From VAZQ01 sp963816745 (GTDB lineage Bacteria > Pseudomonadota > Alphaproteobacteria > Rhizobiales > Xanthobacteraceae): a stretch of 64,000 nucleotides of DNA. Made by a program: the position numbers and the translations under genes. This document shows positions 36,479-46,079 of the stretch, piece after piece. Under the pieces are notes generated by a model. It was not told the origin of the DNA and made no database searches. It worked only from the letters and a program-made list of their open reading frames with translations. The stretch's first letter is position 1, and every line of letters starts with the position of its first letter. Location of the stretch: contig CAWFLQ010000013.1 in NCBI GenBank assembly GCA_963816745.1, positions 496,001 through 560,000 of the forward strand. The letters run 5' to 3'.

Positions 36479-37462
36479 ATGTGCCGGTTGCAGGCCATCC
36501 TGAGCATCGTTTTTAGTTTCGCTTTCTTGGCCGCGCCGGCGCTGCCGTCGGCCGCGCAGCAGTATCCGTCGAAGCCCATCACCATGATCGTGCCTTATGC
36601 GCCGGGCGGCAATGTCGACGTGAGCACGCGCGTGCTGCAGGCCGCCATCGGCGACGCGCTCGGCCAGCCGATCGTGATCGAGCATCGTCCCGGCGGCGCG
36701 GGCCTGATCGCCGGCGACTACGTGGCACGCGCGGCGCCGGACGGGCACACGCTGCTGGTCGGATCGAACGGGCCGGTCATTCTCGGGCCGCTCACCATGG
36801 CGAAGCCGGCCTACCAGTGGGAACAGGCGTTCGCGCCGGTGAGCTCGCTCGCTGTCGCTACCAACCTCATGCTGGTGCGGCCGTCATTGCCGGTGCAGTC
36901 GGTCGCGGACCTGGTGGACTACGCGCGCAAGAATCCCAACAAGCTCACGCTCGCGACCAGCAGCATCGCCAGCATCAACCACTTCCTGGGCGAGCTGTTC
37001 AAGCTCAGGGCCGGAATCACCTGGACCGAGGTGCACTATCGCGGCAACGCGATCGCGATCACCGATCTGCTCGCCGGCCATGTGGATGTCGGCTTCCAGC
37101 AGCTCGTCGATGCGGCGCAGCACCTGCAGAGCGGCAAGCTGCGGGCGCTCGCGGTGCCCGGCAAGACCCGCGCCGCCGCCGTTCCGGACGTGCCGACCAT
37201 GGCGGAAGCCGGCTATCCGGAGGTCGAAGGCGTTACCTTCAACGGCATCTTCGCGCCCAAGGCGACGCCGAAGCCGGTCGTCGAGAAGCTGAGCGCGGCC
37301 ATCCGCGCGGCGCTGGAGAAGAAGACCGCCGTGGATCAGCTCGCCGCGCTCGGCTCGCAGGCGCGCGGCAGCACACCGGAGGAGTTCACCCGCTTTCTCC
37401 AGGACGAAACCAAGAAATGGGGTGACCTCGTGCGCGCCGCCAACATCAAGTCGTCGGAGTAG
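36479..37462 (+). CDS. tripartite tricarboxylate transporter (Bug) substrate-binding protein
   Basis: An intact 327-residue periplasmic binding protein with a signal peptide (IVFSFAFLAAPALPSAA) and TctC hallmarks YPSKPITMIVPYAPGGNVDVSTR, APDGHTLLVGSN and DVPTMAEAGYPEVEG. No membrane subunits are near. Grouped with a CE4 deacetylase-like enzyme upstream and convergent with an HpaB-type monooxygenase, it may report or import a substrate for that local pathway; this is inference. Confidence 0.9.
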   Translation: MCRLQAILSIVFSFAFLAAPALPSAAQQYPSKPITMIVPYAPGGNVDVSTRVLQAAIGDALGQPIVIEHRPGGAGLIAGDYVARAAPDGHTLLVGSNGPVILGPLTMAKPAYQWEQAFAPVSSLAVATNLMLVRPSLPVQSVADLVDYARKNPNKLTLATSSIASINHFLGELFKLRAGITWTEVHYRGNAIAITDLLAGHVDVGFQQLVDAAQHLQSGKLRALAVPGKTRAAAVPDVPTMAEAGYPEVEGVTFNGIFAPKATPKPVVEKLSAAIRAALEKKTAVDQLAALGSQARGSTPEEFTRFLQDETKKWGDLVRAANIKSSE

Positions 37463-37467
37463 GGCCG

Positions 37468-38920
37468 TCAGCCCGCGCCGATGCCCTCCAACAGACCGTC
37501 GACCGTGGCGTGAAACGTCTCCCACGGCGCCTCGCGGTCGCTCTGGTTGCGCACGATGATCGAGTTGCCGGCGTAGAAGCGCTCGTAGAGCATGTGCCGG
37601 CCGGCGAATTCCGAGCCGATCAGGTCCCAGACCAGCTTGTAGAGCTTGAGCCGGTCGACGGCCGCGATCGCCGGCGTAGACCACCAGCGCTCGAAGCGGT
37701 CCTTGAGCTCGGGGTCGGCGACGAGATCGATGCTCGCCGGCATCTGCAGCGGGGCCGCGCCCGCGAGCGTGCGCAGCGTATCGATGATCTCGGTGTGGTG
37801 CTCCTGGCACCAGTTGAGCGTGGCGTAGACCATGCGCCGGTTGGGCGTGACGTAGCCTTCGGGCCAGGCCTCGCAGGCCTCGATCTGGCCATTCACCAGG
37901 CCGCCGATGGTGGCCTCGAGCGCGGCCAGGCGCCCGAGCGTCTCGCGCACGGCCGGAATCTTGTCGACGCCGTTGGCCTGGCACATCCGGCTGGCGAGCC
38001 CGACGATCAAACCCATCTTGGCCCAGAAGCGGATGTTGGACTGCTGGTTCTGGTAGCAGTTGGCCGGCGTCTCGATGTAGATGCGGCGCGACATCGCGCC
38101 GTTGTTGTGCAGGAAGACGCGCTCCCACGGCACCTTGACGCGGTCGCAGACCAGCACCGTATCGGTCTCGTCGAAGCGGAAGCTCAGCGGATAGTCGGCC
38201 TCGTGGCGGGCGTGGCGCTCGTAGGGCTCGCGCGCCCAGAACGAGACGCCCGGCGTGTTGTTCGGCAGCGCGCAGGTGATGCTCTCGTTCGCGCGCTTGT
38301 CGTCGATGGCGGTGAGATTGCCGACCCAGACCTCGTCGGCGAATACCGCGCCGGTCGCCAGCATCTTCATGCCCGGAAATGATGACGCCGCTGTCGTCCT
38401 CGCCGACCACCTGCAGGGTGGGATCGTCGCGCGCCTCGCCGGTGTAGATCTCGCGGCTGCGGATGCCCGACGGCGGCGTGACCGCGAACGAGAGGTAGAG
38501 ATCGTTCTTGCGCGCGTAGTCGTAGTAGCGGATCAGGTTCTCGCCGAAGCCGGGGCGCAGCCCGTCGAGCAGCGCGGGGTTCATCGCGAGCCCGGTGATC
38601 AGGCCCGCGACATGGTCGGGCGAGCGACCGATCAGGCCGTAGGTGGCGTCCGCGATCGCCTTCATCGCGCGCATGCGGCGCGCGAGGTCCTCGCGGGTGC
38701 GGCAGCGCAGCCAGGGCAGCCCATAGCGCTCGCCGTTCTCCTCGAAGGTGAACAGCTCGCGCTGGTCCGGATCGGCCTTGAGCTCGTAGAGGCCGGCAAT
38801 GGTTTGCGCGGCATTCTTGAAGGCGCCGTGGCGCGTGACGTCGTTGACCCGCTCGGCGCCGATATAGATGGCGCGGCCGTCGCGCATGCGCTCGAGCTTT
38901 TCTTTTCCGCCGATCAGCAT
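37468..38920 (-). CDS. 4-hydroxyphenylacetate 3-monooxygenase (HpaB) family protein, one frameshift
   Basis: The FADH2-dependent oxygenase component of a two-component aromatic hydroxylase. The N-terminal half from ATG 38920 has RDGRAIYIGAERVNDVTRHGAF and SPDHVAGLITG. The frame then breaks at VIISG near 38373 and resumes as MKMLATGAVFADEV, with PLSFRFDETDTVLVCDRVKVPWERVF and AGNSIIVRNQS further on. Dropping one G of a GGG run heals it to ~484 residues, the family norm. The flavin reductase (HpaC) is not visible here. Substrate unknown. Confidence 0.85.
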
Positions 38921-38994
38921 CGATGCTCCGTGGGGTTGCGGACCTTGGTATAACGTGGATCGATCATGTTCGAATGACCAGGAGTTGAAACGGA

Positions 38995-40115
38995 TTGAGC
39001 GACATCGAGCCGATAAGGAGCGCCGAAGACGCCCGCTTCATGGCGCTGGCCTTGGCGCTCGGACGGCGCGGGCTCGGACGCACCTGGCCCAATCCGGCGG
39101 TCGGCGCGGTGGTGGTGAAGGACGGCGTCATCGTCGGCCGCGGCTGGACGCAGCCGGGCGGGCGGCCCCATGCCGAGACCGAGGCGCTTGCGCCGCGCCG
39201 GCGCGGCGGCCCGCGGGGCGACGCTCTACGTGACGCTGGAACCGTGCTCCCATCACGGCAAGACGCCGCCCTGCGCCGACGCCATCATCGCGAGCGGCGT
39301 CACCCGCGTGGTCTCCGCGCTGGTCGATCCCAATCCGGAGGTCGCGGGCGCCGGCCACTGGCGCATGGCGCGAGGCCGGCATCGTGGTCGAGGTCGGGAT
39401 CGGCGCCGAGGAGGCGCGGCGGGCGCATGCCGGCCATATCCGGCGCGTGCAGGACGGCCGCCCGCACGTCATGCTCAAGCTCGCGGTCTCCGCCGACGAG
39501 AAGGTCGGCCTGGCGGGCCGCAGGCCGACAGCGATCACCGGCGAGGCGGGCGCGCAACGCGCGTGCATCTCATGCGCGCGATGAACGACGCGCGTGCTCA
39601 CCGGCATCGGCACCGCGCTGGCGGACGATCCGCTGCTCACCTGCCGCCTGCCGGGCATGCCCTCGCCGGTGCGGGTCGTGCTCGACCGCACGCTGCGGCT
39701 GCCGCTTGGCGGCAGGCTGGTCGGCGAGTGCGCGGCAGATGCCGCTCTGGGTCGTGACCGCGGAAGGCGCGCCGCGCGAACGCGCGGACGGCACTCGCGG
39801 CGCATGGCGTCGAGGTGCTGCGCGTGACGCAGGCGAAGGCCGGCTCGATCTTGGCGGCGGTGCTGAAGCTGTTGGCCGAACGCGGGATCACCCGGCTCAT
39901 GGTCGAGGCCGGGCCGATCCTCGCCGACGGCCTTCCTCCGCGCCGATCTGGTCGACGAAGCCGCGCTCTTCCGTTCCTCGACGATCATCGGCCCCGATGG
40001 GATCGATGCCCTCGACGGACTGCCGCTTTCCGCATTAACTCGATCGCCGCGGCTCAAAGCCATCGGCAGCGAGGCCATCGGAGCGGATATGGTCGAGACA
40101 TTCGAGCGGGCCTGA
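38995..40115 (+). CDS. ribD: bifunctional riboflavin deaminase/reductase RibD, many frameshifts
   Basis: Deaminates and reduces the pyrimidine intermediate of riboflavin synthesis. It begins at TTG 38995 (AGGAG upstream). The deaminase zinc site HAETEAL and the CSHHGKTPPCADAI segment are present but in different frames. The reductase domain pieces (VMLKLAVSADEKVG, GIGTALADDPLLTCRLPG, ITRLMVEAGPILADG, SSTIIGPDGIDAL) also alternate frames. I count about seven single-base breaks, near 39193, 39370, 39545, 39590, 39730, 39790 and 39930; nearly all read as one-base insertions. Every conserved block survives, so this is an error-rich copy of an intact gene rather than decay. Confidence 0.85.
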
Positions 40116-40116
40116 C

Positions 40117-40718
40117 ATGTTCACCGGCATCGTCACCGACATCGGCGAGGTGATCGCGGTCGAGCCGCGCGCGGAGGGGCTCGCGCGGCTCAAGATCGCC
40201 TGCCGCTACGACCCGACACGATCGCCATCGGCGCCTCGATCGCCTGCAGCGGCGTGTGCCTCACCGTCGTTGCACGCGGCCGGGACGGCAACCGCGCCTG
40301 GTTCGCGGTCGATGCCGCCGCCGAGACCTGCGCGTGACCACGGTCGGCGGCTGGCGGCAGGGCACCCGCATCAATCTCGAGCGCGCGCTCAAGGTCGGCG
40401 ACGAGCTCGGCGGGCATATCGTCGCCGGCCACGCCGACGGCCTCGCCGATGCTGGTCGCGCGCGAGGATCTGACCGACATGGCGCGGCTCACGTTCCGCG
40501 CGCCCGCCGAGCTTGCCCGTTTCATCGCCGCCAAGGGCTCGGTTGCGCTCGACGGCGTGTCGCTCACCGTCAACGAGGTGGCGGGCGACACGTTCTCCGT
40601 GCTGATCATTCCGCACACGCTCGCGGTGACGACGCTCGGCAGCTACGCGGTCGGCGATGCGGTCAACCTCGAGGTCGATCTCATGGCGCGCTATGCCGCG
40701 CGGCTGCTGGAAGCATAG
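40117..40718 (+). CDS. ribE: riboflavin synthase alpha chain, several frameshifts
   Basis: Dismutates lumazine to riboflavin. MFTGIVTDIGEV at ATG 40117 is the family start; then IAIGASIACSGVCLTVVARG, GWRQGTRINLERALKVGDELGGHIVAGHADGLA, and finally FIAAKGSVALDGVSLTVNEV with the C-terminal LMARYAARLLE. These blocks sit in different frames, with breaks near 40213, 40333 and 40447. Total length of ~200 residues is normal. It starts 1 bp after ribD. The gene is called ribC or ribE depending on the organism. Confidence 0.87.
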
Positions 40719-40819
40719 GCGCATAAAGCGACTGCGCCCAGCGCAGACCGCCATGCGGCGCGGCTGTTGCCTCCGACCCGATCCGCTTGCTACGACCACG
40801 CCGAGGTGGAGAATAAATC

Positions 40820-41312
40820 ATGGCTGAGCCGCGAAGGTCCGCCGGCATGGGTGCGGGCGATCTCAAGGGCGCGCGTATCCTCGTCGTCGAGGCGCGCTTC
40901 TACGAGGACATCGCCGATGCCCTGCTCGCGGGCGCCACGCGCGCGCTGGAGGAAGCCGGTGCGGTGTACGAGCGCGTGAGCGTGCCGGGCTCGCTCGAGA
41001 TCGCGCCCGCCATCGCGATGGCGCTCGACGCCGCCGAGCGTGCCGGCAAGCCCTACGAGGGCGCGGTCGCGCTCGGCTGCGTCATTCGCGGCGAGACGCT
41101 GCATTTCGAGATCGTGTCGCAGGAATCGGCGCGCGCGTTGCTCGATCTGTCGGTCACGCGCGGCGTGCCGATCGGCAACGGCATCCTCACGGTCGACACC
41201 GACGCCCAGGCCTGGGCGCGAGCACGGCCGGAAGAGGGCGACAAGGGCGGCGACGCCGCGCGCGCGGCGCTGGCGCTGGTCGCGGCTCAAGCGCCGCCTT
41301 GCGGCTGGTTGA
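40820..41312 (+). CDS. ribH: 6,7-dimethyl-8-ribityllumazine synthase, frameshift near 3' end
   Basis: Forms lumazine from the pyrimidine and butanone phosphate. ATG 40820 starts a ~163-residue protein: ARILVVEARFYEDIADALLAG, VPGSLEIAPAIAMALD, GCVIRGETLHFEIVSQESARAL (catalytic His), and GVPIGNGILTV. After GDKGGDAARAALALV the frame slips near 41283 and should end LKRRLAAG at the stop 41310-41312. NusB follows 3 bp later. Confidence 0.9.
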
Positions 41313-41315
41313 GCG

Positions 41316-41811
41316 ATGGCCCGCGATCCCGCGCCGAAGGACGAGCGCAAGGCCAATCGCCGCGGCGCCGCCCGGCTCGCCGCCGTGCAGGCGCTCTACC
41401 AGATGGACATCGCCGGCACCGGATTGAACGACATCCTGGCCGAGTTCGAGCGCCATTGGATCGGCCGCGAGGTCGAGGGCGCGCAATATCTGCCGGCGGA
41501 GGCAGCGTTCTTCCGCGACGTCGTGTCGGGCGTGGTGCGCGAGCAACGCAGCCTCGATCCGCTGGTCGACAAGGCGCTGGCGCGAAGGCTGGCCGCTCAA
41601 GCGCATCGAGACGATCCTGCGCGCGGTGTTGCGCGCGGGCGCCTACGAGCTCGGCCACCGCAGCGACGTGCCGGCGCGCGTCGTGGTCTCGGAATATGTC
41701 GACGTCGCCAACGCCTTCGTCGACAAGGACGAGACCGGCATGGTCAACGCCGTGCTCGACCAGATCGCGCGCCACTTTCGCAAGGGCGAGTTCGCTACTT
41801 CTCGCCCTTGA
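41316..41811 (+). CDS. nusB: transcription antitermination factor NusB, one frameshift
   Basis: An RNA-binding antitermination factor for rRNA operons. From ATG 41316: RRGAARLAAVQALYQMDIAG (helix 1), then ALAEGWPLKRIETILRAVLRAGAYEL and VVVSEYVDVANAFVDKDETGMVNAVLDQIAR, which are family-typical. The frame slips once near 41585. The 3' end overlaps a convergent small secreted-protein gene by 17 bp. It is in an operon with ribD-ribE-ribH. Confidence 0.9.
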
Positions 41812-42007
41812 GAAGAACACCAGTACCCGAATTGCAGAAGTACGTCGGCTCTTCCTTGAGCCAGCAATCCGGGCGATAGATCGTCGCGTTCGGCGCGAAC
41901 GGCGCCGCAAGCTTATTGTGCTTGTCCGGTCCGGCCCAGATCGCGGTCGGCAACAGGGCAGCCGCCACCACAAAGGCGGCCGCCAGGGCGAATGCGCGCT
42001 TTGTCAT
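41795..42007 (-). CDS. small secreted protein
   Basis: A 70-residue protein from ATG 42007 (GGAGC upstream) with a signal peptide (MTKRAFALAAAFVVAAALLPTA). The mature part (GPDKHNKLAAPFAPNATIYRPDCWLKEEPTYFCNSG) has two cysteines that could form a disulfide. Function unknown. It overlaps the 3' end of nusB and lies in the accessory block between nusB and thiL. Confidence 0.65.
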   Translation of the reverse strand: MTKRAFALAAAFVVAAALLPTAIWAGPDKHNKLAAPFAPNATIYRPDCWLKEEPTYFCNSGTGVLLKGEK

Positions 42008-42101
42008 TGTGAAGCTCCTGTCGATAAGTCTCTCGACTTCCATTCCTAGGATTTTAGGCCCTGTGCGAAGGGCGGTTTGTGAGCTGCGTCACATAAGAAG
42101 A

Positions 42102-42126
42102 AGCCCCGGGCGCGCGGGCCCGGGGC
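42102..42126 (-). terminator. intrinsic terminator after the small secreted-protein gene
   Basis: A GC-rich hairpin AGCCCCGGGC / GCCCGGGGCT with loop GCGCG lies 2 bp beyond the stop at 42129. On the minus strand it is followed by TCTTCTTA, a weak T-tract. Confidence 0.65.
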
Positions 42127-42128
42127 TC

Positions 42129-42338
42129 TCACGTCGGGACCAGAAACGAAAGATCAGAGCCGCCGTTGCGCCAGTTCTGCTCGCGCAGGAGATCGAACCG
42201 GACGTTCGGATCAGGATCGGTGCCGAGAACCTTGTTGCCGGAGATCACGGTGTTGCCGCCGTAAGGCTGGGCGGTCTGGGCGAGGGCCGGAGAGGCGATG
42301 GCGGTGGCGAGCACCGCAAGGGCGATAACGGTCTTCAT
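42129..42338 (-). CDS. small secreted protein
   Basis: A 69-residue protein from ATG 42338 with a signal peptide (MKTVIALAVLATAIASPALAQ) and a short mature part containing YGGNTVISGNKVLGTDPDPNVR. No family recognised. A short hairpin terminator follows directly. It is unrelated in sequence to the secreted protein at 41795-42007. Confidence 0.65.
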   Translation of the reverse strand: MKTVIALAVLATAIASPALAQTAQPYGGNTVISGNKVLGTDPDPNVRFDLLREQNWRNGGSDLSFLVPT

Positions 42339-42456
42339 GTCGCACGTCCCTTGATTCGAGTTTCGATGCCGCTGATGTGCGCCGCACAAGCTGATATCGC
42401 AACGCACAAATCTGTGACGGGCGGATCACGCGGGAGTGACGAAATAGTGAGCTCGA

Positions 42457-43647
42457 TCAGTGCGTGACGAATGGCAGCGCAACCGGGCTGCGAAAATTCG
42501 ACGACGAATTCCAGGCGATCTTGTCGGCTGTGAGGTGATAGTCCGGCACGCGCGTCAGGAAGCGCTTCATCGCAACCTCGGTGACCAGCCGCGCCATCTG
42601 GCTGCCGAGGCAGAAATGCTTGCCGGCGCCGAAGCCGAGATGGCCCTGCGGCCGCCGCTCGATGTCGTAGACGTCGGGGTTCGGGAATTTTCGCCAGTCG
42701 CGGTTGCCCGAGCCGAAGGCGAGCGCGACCTTGTCGCCGACCCGCATCGTCTGCCCGTGCAGCGTCGCCTCGCGCATGACGGTGCGCTTGAAGCGCTGCG
42801 CCGATGTATTGAAGCGCAGCGATTCCTCGATTGCCGGCTTCGATCAGGGCCGGGTTCGCAACGATACGGCGGCGCGCGTCGGGATGATCGTGCAGATTGA
42901 GCGCGAGCATGCTCATGAAGCTCGACAGCGATTCCACGCCGGCCATGACGAAGGTCGCGGTGGTGAGCACGATCTCGCGCTCGCGAGAGCCGGTCGCCGT
43001 CGATCTCGGCTTCGGCAAGATGGGTGATGAGGTCGTCGGTCGGGCTGGCCCGGCGCGCGGTCACTTCGGCGGAGAGAAAGTCGCTCAGCTCCTTGAAGGC
43101 GGCGATGTGCTCGGGATTGCGGCCTTTGACCGATTTGTCGGTCGAGACCGCGAGGATGACCTTGCGCCTGATGTCGGCGTGGTCGCGCTCCGGCAGGCCC
43201 ATGGTGCGGAACAGCAGCCCGACCGTGATCTGGCTGGAGAAGTCGTCGATGAACTCGAAGCGTCCGGCTTCGCAGATACGGTCGAGCGCGCGGTCGGCGA
43301 TTTCGATGGTGGGCGCGATCAGATGCTCGATGTTCTTGCGCACGAAGGCGGCCTGGCTCAGCGCCCGCAGGCGGTCGTGGCGCGGCGGATCGGTCGTCCC
43401 CAAGCGTCGCGCCGGCGCGGCCGGGAAGCTCGTCGATCATGTTGCCTTGCGACGACGAGAAGGTCTCCCAGTCGCGCGCCGCCTGCACGATGTCGTCGTA
43501 GCGCGACAGGATCCAGAGCTTGCCGCTCTCGCTCCAGTAGCAGGGATATTGCTCGCGCAGGATCTCGTAGTACGGGAACGGATCGGCATCGATTTCCGGC
43601 GAGTAGAGATCGAATGCTTCCATCGCTCGGCCGGGTATTTCCTGCAT
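42457..43647 (-). CDS. cytochrome P450, about three frameshifts
   Basis: A haem monooxygenase of ~395 residues. Pieces in order: EAFDLYSPEIDADPFPYYEIL; LGTTDPPRHDRLRALSQAAF (helix C); TFVMAGVESLSSFMSMLALNL (helix I region, where the usual AGxET appears as AGVES); the EESLRFNT helix K; and the haem-cysteine loop FGAGKHFCLGSQMARL. Breaks lie near 43405, 42990 and 42840. The start may be ATG 43647 or 43623. It is divergent from thiL and separates thiL from nusB. No dedicated ferredoxin gene is beside it. Confidence 0.83.
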
Positions 43648-43710
43648 ATTTTGGCTGTCGCGGAGGCTATCATGACAGCTCGACGCGGCCGGGTAGGTGA
43701 CACAATCGCG

Positions 43711-44725
43711 ATGAGCGCAAAGAAGCAAACCGAGTCTCGGCGAGGATCGTCTGATCGCGCGCTATTTCGCGCCGATCGCCAAGCATCCCGGCGCCTTCGG
43801 GCTCACCGACGACGCCGCCGCGATCGCGCCGCCCGCGGGCTGCGATCTCGTGCTCACCGCCGACGGCATCGTCGGCGGCGTGCATTTCTTTCCCGACGAT
43901 CCGCCCGATGCGATCGCCAGGAAGGCGCTGCGGGTGAACCTGTCCGATCTCGCGGCCAAGGGCGCCAAGCCGTTCGGGATTCCTGCTCACGCTGGCGCTG
44001 CCGAAGGAGATCGGCGATGCCTGGCTCGACGTCGTTCGCGCGCGGGCTCGGCGCGGACGCGGACGTGTTCGGCTGCCCATTGCTCGGCGGCGACACCGTG
44101 CGCACGCCGGGACCGATCACGATCTCGGTCGCGGCGTTCGGCGCGGTGCCGCACGGCAAGATGGTCCGCCGCGCCGGCGCCAGGCCGGGTGACCGCGTGG
44201 TGGTGACCGGCACCATCGGCGACGCCGCGCTCGGGCTGCTGCTGCGCCGCGATGCGGCCGCCGCCGAACGCTGGGGCCTTGCCCGCGACCAGCGCGACCA
44301 TTTGGCGGCGCGCTATCTCGTGCCGGAGCCGCGCAGCGCCATCGCGGCGTTCCTGGCGGCAGCTACGCGTCGGCGGCCATGGACGTGTCCGACGGTCTCG
44401 CCGGCGATCTCGCCAAGCTCTGCCGCGCCTCGGGCGTCGCCGCCGAGATCGCAGTGGCGCGCGTGCCGCTCTCCGACGCGGCGCGCATTGCGCGTCGCCA
44501 AGGAGCCGGCGCTGATCGAAACCATCGTCACCGGTGGCGACGACTACGAGGTGCTGGCCTGCGTGCCGGCCGAGCAAGGTCGAGCCTTTGCGCCAGGAGG
44601 CGGCGGCGGCGGGCGTTGCGATTACGGAGATCGGGACGGTGATGGCGGGGGAGGGCGAGGCCCGTTTCTTCGGACCCGACGGCAAGCCGCTCGTACTCGC
44701 GCAAACCTCGTTCAGTCATTTTTGA
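43711..44725 (+). CDS. thiL: thiamine-monophosphate kinase, several frameshifts
   Basis: Phosphorylates thiamine phosphate to thiamine diphosphate. From ATG 43711 the blocks are GEDRLIARYFAPIAKHPGAFGLTDDAA, DLVLTADGIVGGVHFFPDDPP, RKALRVNLSDLAAKGAKPFG, GADADVFGCPLLGGDTVRTPGP, AMDVSDGLAGDLAKLC and TGGDDYEVLA. They occur in the family order but in changing frames, with breaks near 43735, 43980, 44025, 44360, 44495 and 44580. ThiL usually follows nusB directly. Confidence 0.87.
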
Positions 44726-44758
44726 ACGCGGCCTGAGCGAAAAGGGAAGGGCGCCTCC

Positions 44759-46000
44759 ATGCACGACACTACCGCTTTGCACCGGCCGAACGTGAAAATC
44801 TACACGCCGGCCGACAATCCGCGTTTCGTCGCGCTGCATCGCCGCTTTCCGACCGTCGCCTACCTGCGCAAGCACGCACGTCGCAAGCTGCCGCATTTCG
44901 CGTTCGAATATTGCGACGGCGGCGCCGGCGCGGACGGCGGCATCGCGCGCAACTGGAACGCGCTCGATGCGGTCGAGCTGGTGCCGCGCTACGGCGTCAC
45001 CACGGCCTTGCCGCCGGTCGACGTCGAGCTGTTCGGCAAGCGCTACTCGGCGCCGATCGGCGTCGCGCCCATGGGCGGTCCGTCGCTCGTCTTTCCCGGC
45101 GCCGACCAGTATCTCGCCGCGGCGTGCGCAGCGGGCGCAACGTGCCCTATACGCTCGGCCTGGTCGGCGGCATGACGGTCGAGCGCGCGGCCGAGATCGC
45201 GCCCGACGTGCTCTGGTTCCAGCTCTATCGCTGCTCCCGCAACGAGCACGCCATCGGCTTCGATCTGGTCAAGCGCGCCGAGGCCTGCGGCGTCCACGCG
45301 CTCGTGCTCACCGTCGACGTGCCGGTGCGCACCACGCGCTCGCGCGAGGTGGCGGTCGGCATCACCTCGCCGTTCCGGCCGGACCTGCGCATGCTCGCCG
45401 GCATCCTGACCTCGCCCGGCTATCTGCGCTCGCTCATGCCGGCACGGGCAGCCGCGCTTCGGCAATCTCAAGCCGTACACCAAGGACGACGCCGACGTGA
45501 ACGAGGTTGCGGCGTTCGCGCGTCGTGAAATGGGCGGCGCCTTCACCTGGGACGAGGTCGCGCGCTATCGCGAGCGCTGGAAGCGCCCGCTGGTGGTGAA
45601 GGGCATCCTGCATCCGGCCGACGCCGAGAAATGCGTGGCGCTCGGAGTCGACGGCATCGTGGTGTCGAACCATGGCGGCCGTCAGGTCGAGGGCCTGCCG
45701 GCGCCGATCGACGCGCTGCCGGCGATTGCGCGCGCCGTCGGCAGCCGCGCGACCGTCATGCTCGATTCCGGCATCCGCTCCGGGCTCGACGTGGCGCGCG
45801 CGGTCGCGCTCGGCGCCGACATGGCCTTTGCCGGCAAGGCCTTCCTGTGGGGCCTGGGCGCGCTCGGGGCCGAAGGTCCCGGCCACGTCATCGATCTCAT
45901 GATCGACGAGATGAAATCGGCCTTCGGCCAGATCGGCGCGCGGCAGCCGACCGAGGCGCGCTCGGTCGCGATCCGCCATCCCGGGGCGCTGCACTTCTGA
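44759..46000 (+). CDS. FMN-dependent alpha-hydroxy acid dehydrogenase (LldD-like), two frameshifts
   Basis: Oxidises an L-2-hydroxy acid such as lactate to the 2-oxo acid. ATG 44759 begins a ~413-residue protein: AYLRKHARRKLPHFAFEYCDGGAG, then APIGVAPMGGPSLVFPGAD, WFQLYRCSRNEHAI, and the active-site His and Arg in GIVVSNHGGRQVEG with GADMAFAGKAFLWG. Breaks lie near 45133 and 45453. The first 60 residues are ordinary for the family and there is no b2-type haem domain. Electron acceptor unknown. Exact substrate is not predictable. Confidence 0.83.
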
Positions 46001-46079
46001 TCTGCGTCGCGGGGAGTGGATTGTCCCCATATCCGCCGCTAAGAGGACAAGCCCTTCTACCCGAATCCCCTTTCGGAGA

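Noticed and set aside
36884..38370. Continuation of the HpaB start frame past 38373 into the Bug gene
   Set aside because: After VIISG the translation becomes Arg-rich and meaningless; the real C-terminal half continues in another frame from MKMLATG.
38940..40120. FMN riboswitch ahead of the riboflavin genes
   Set aside because: The short spacer before ribD has no room for the conserved RFN element, and none of its characteristic blocks are visible.
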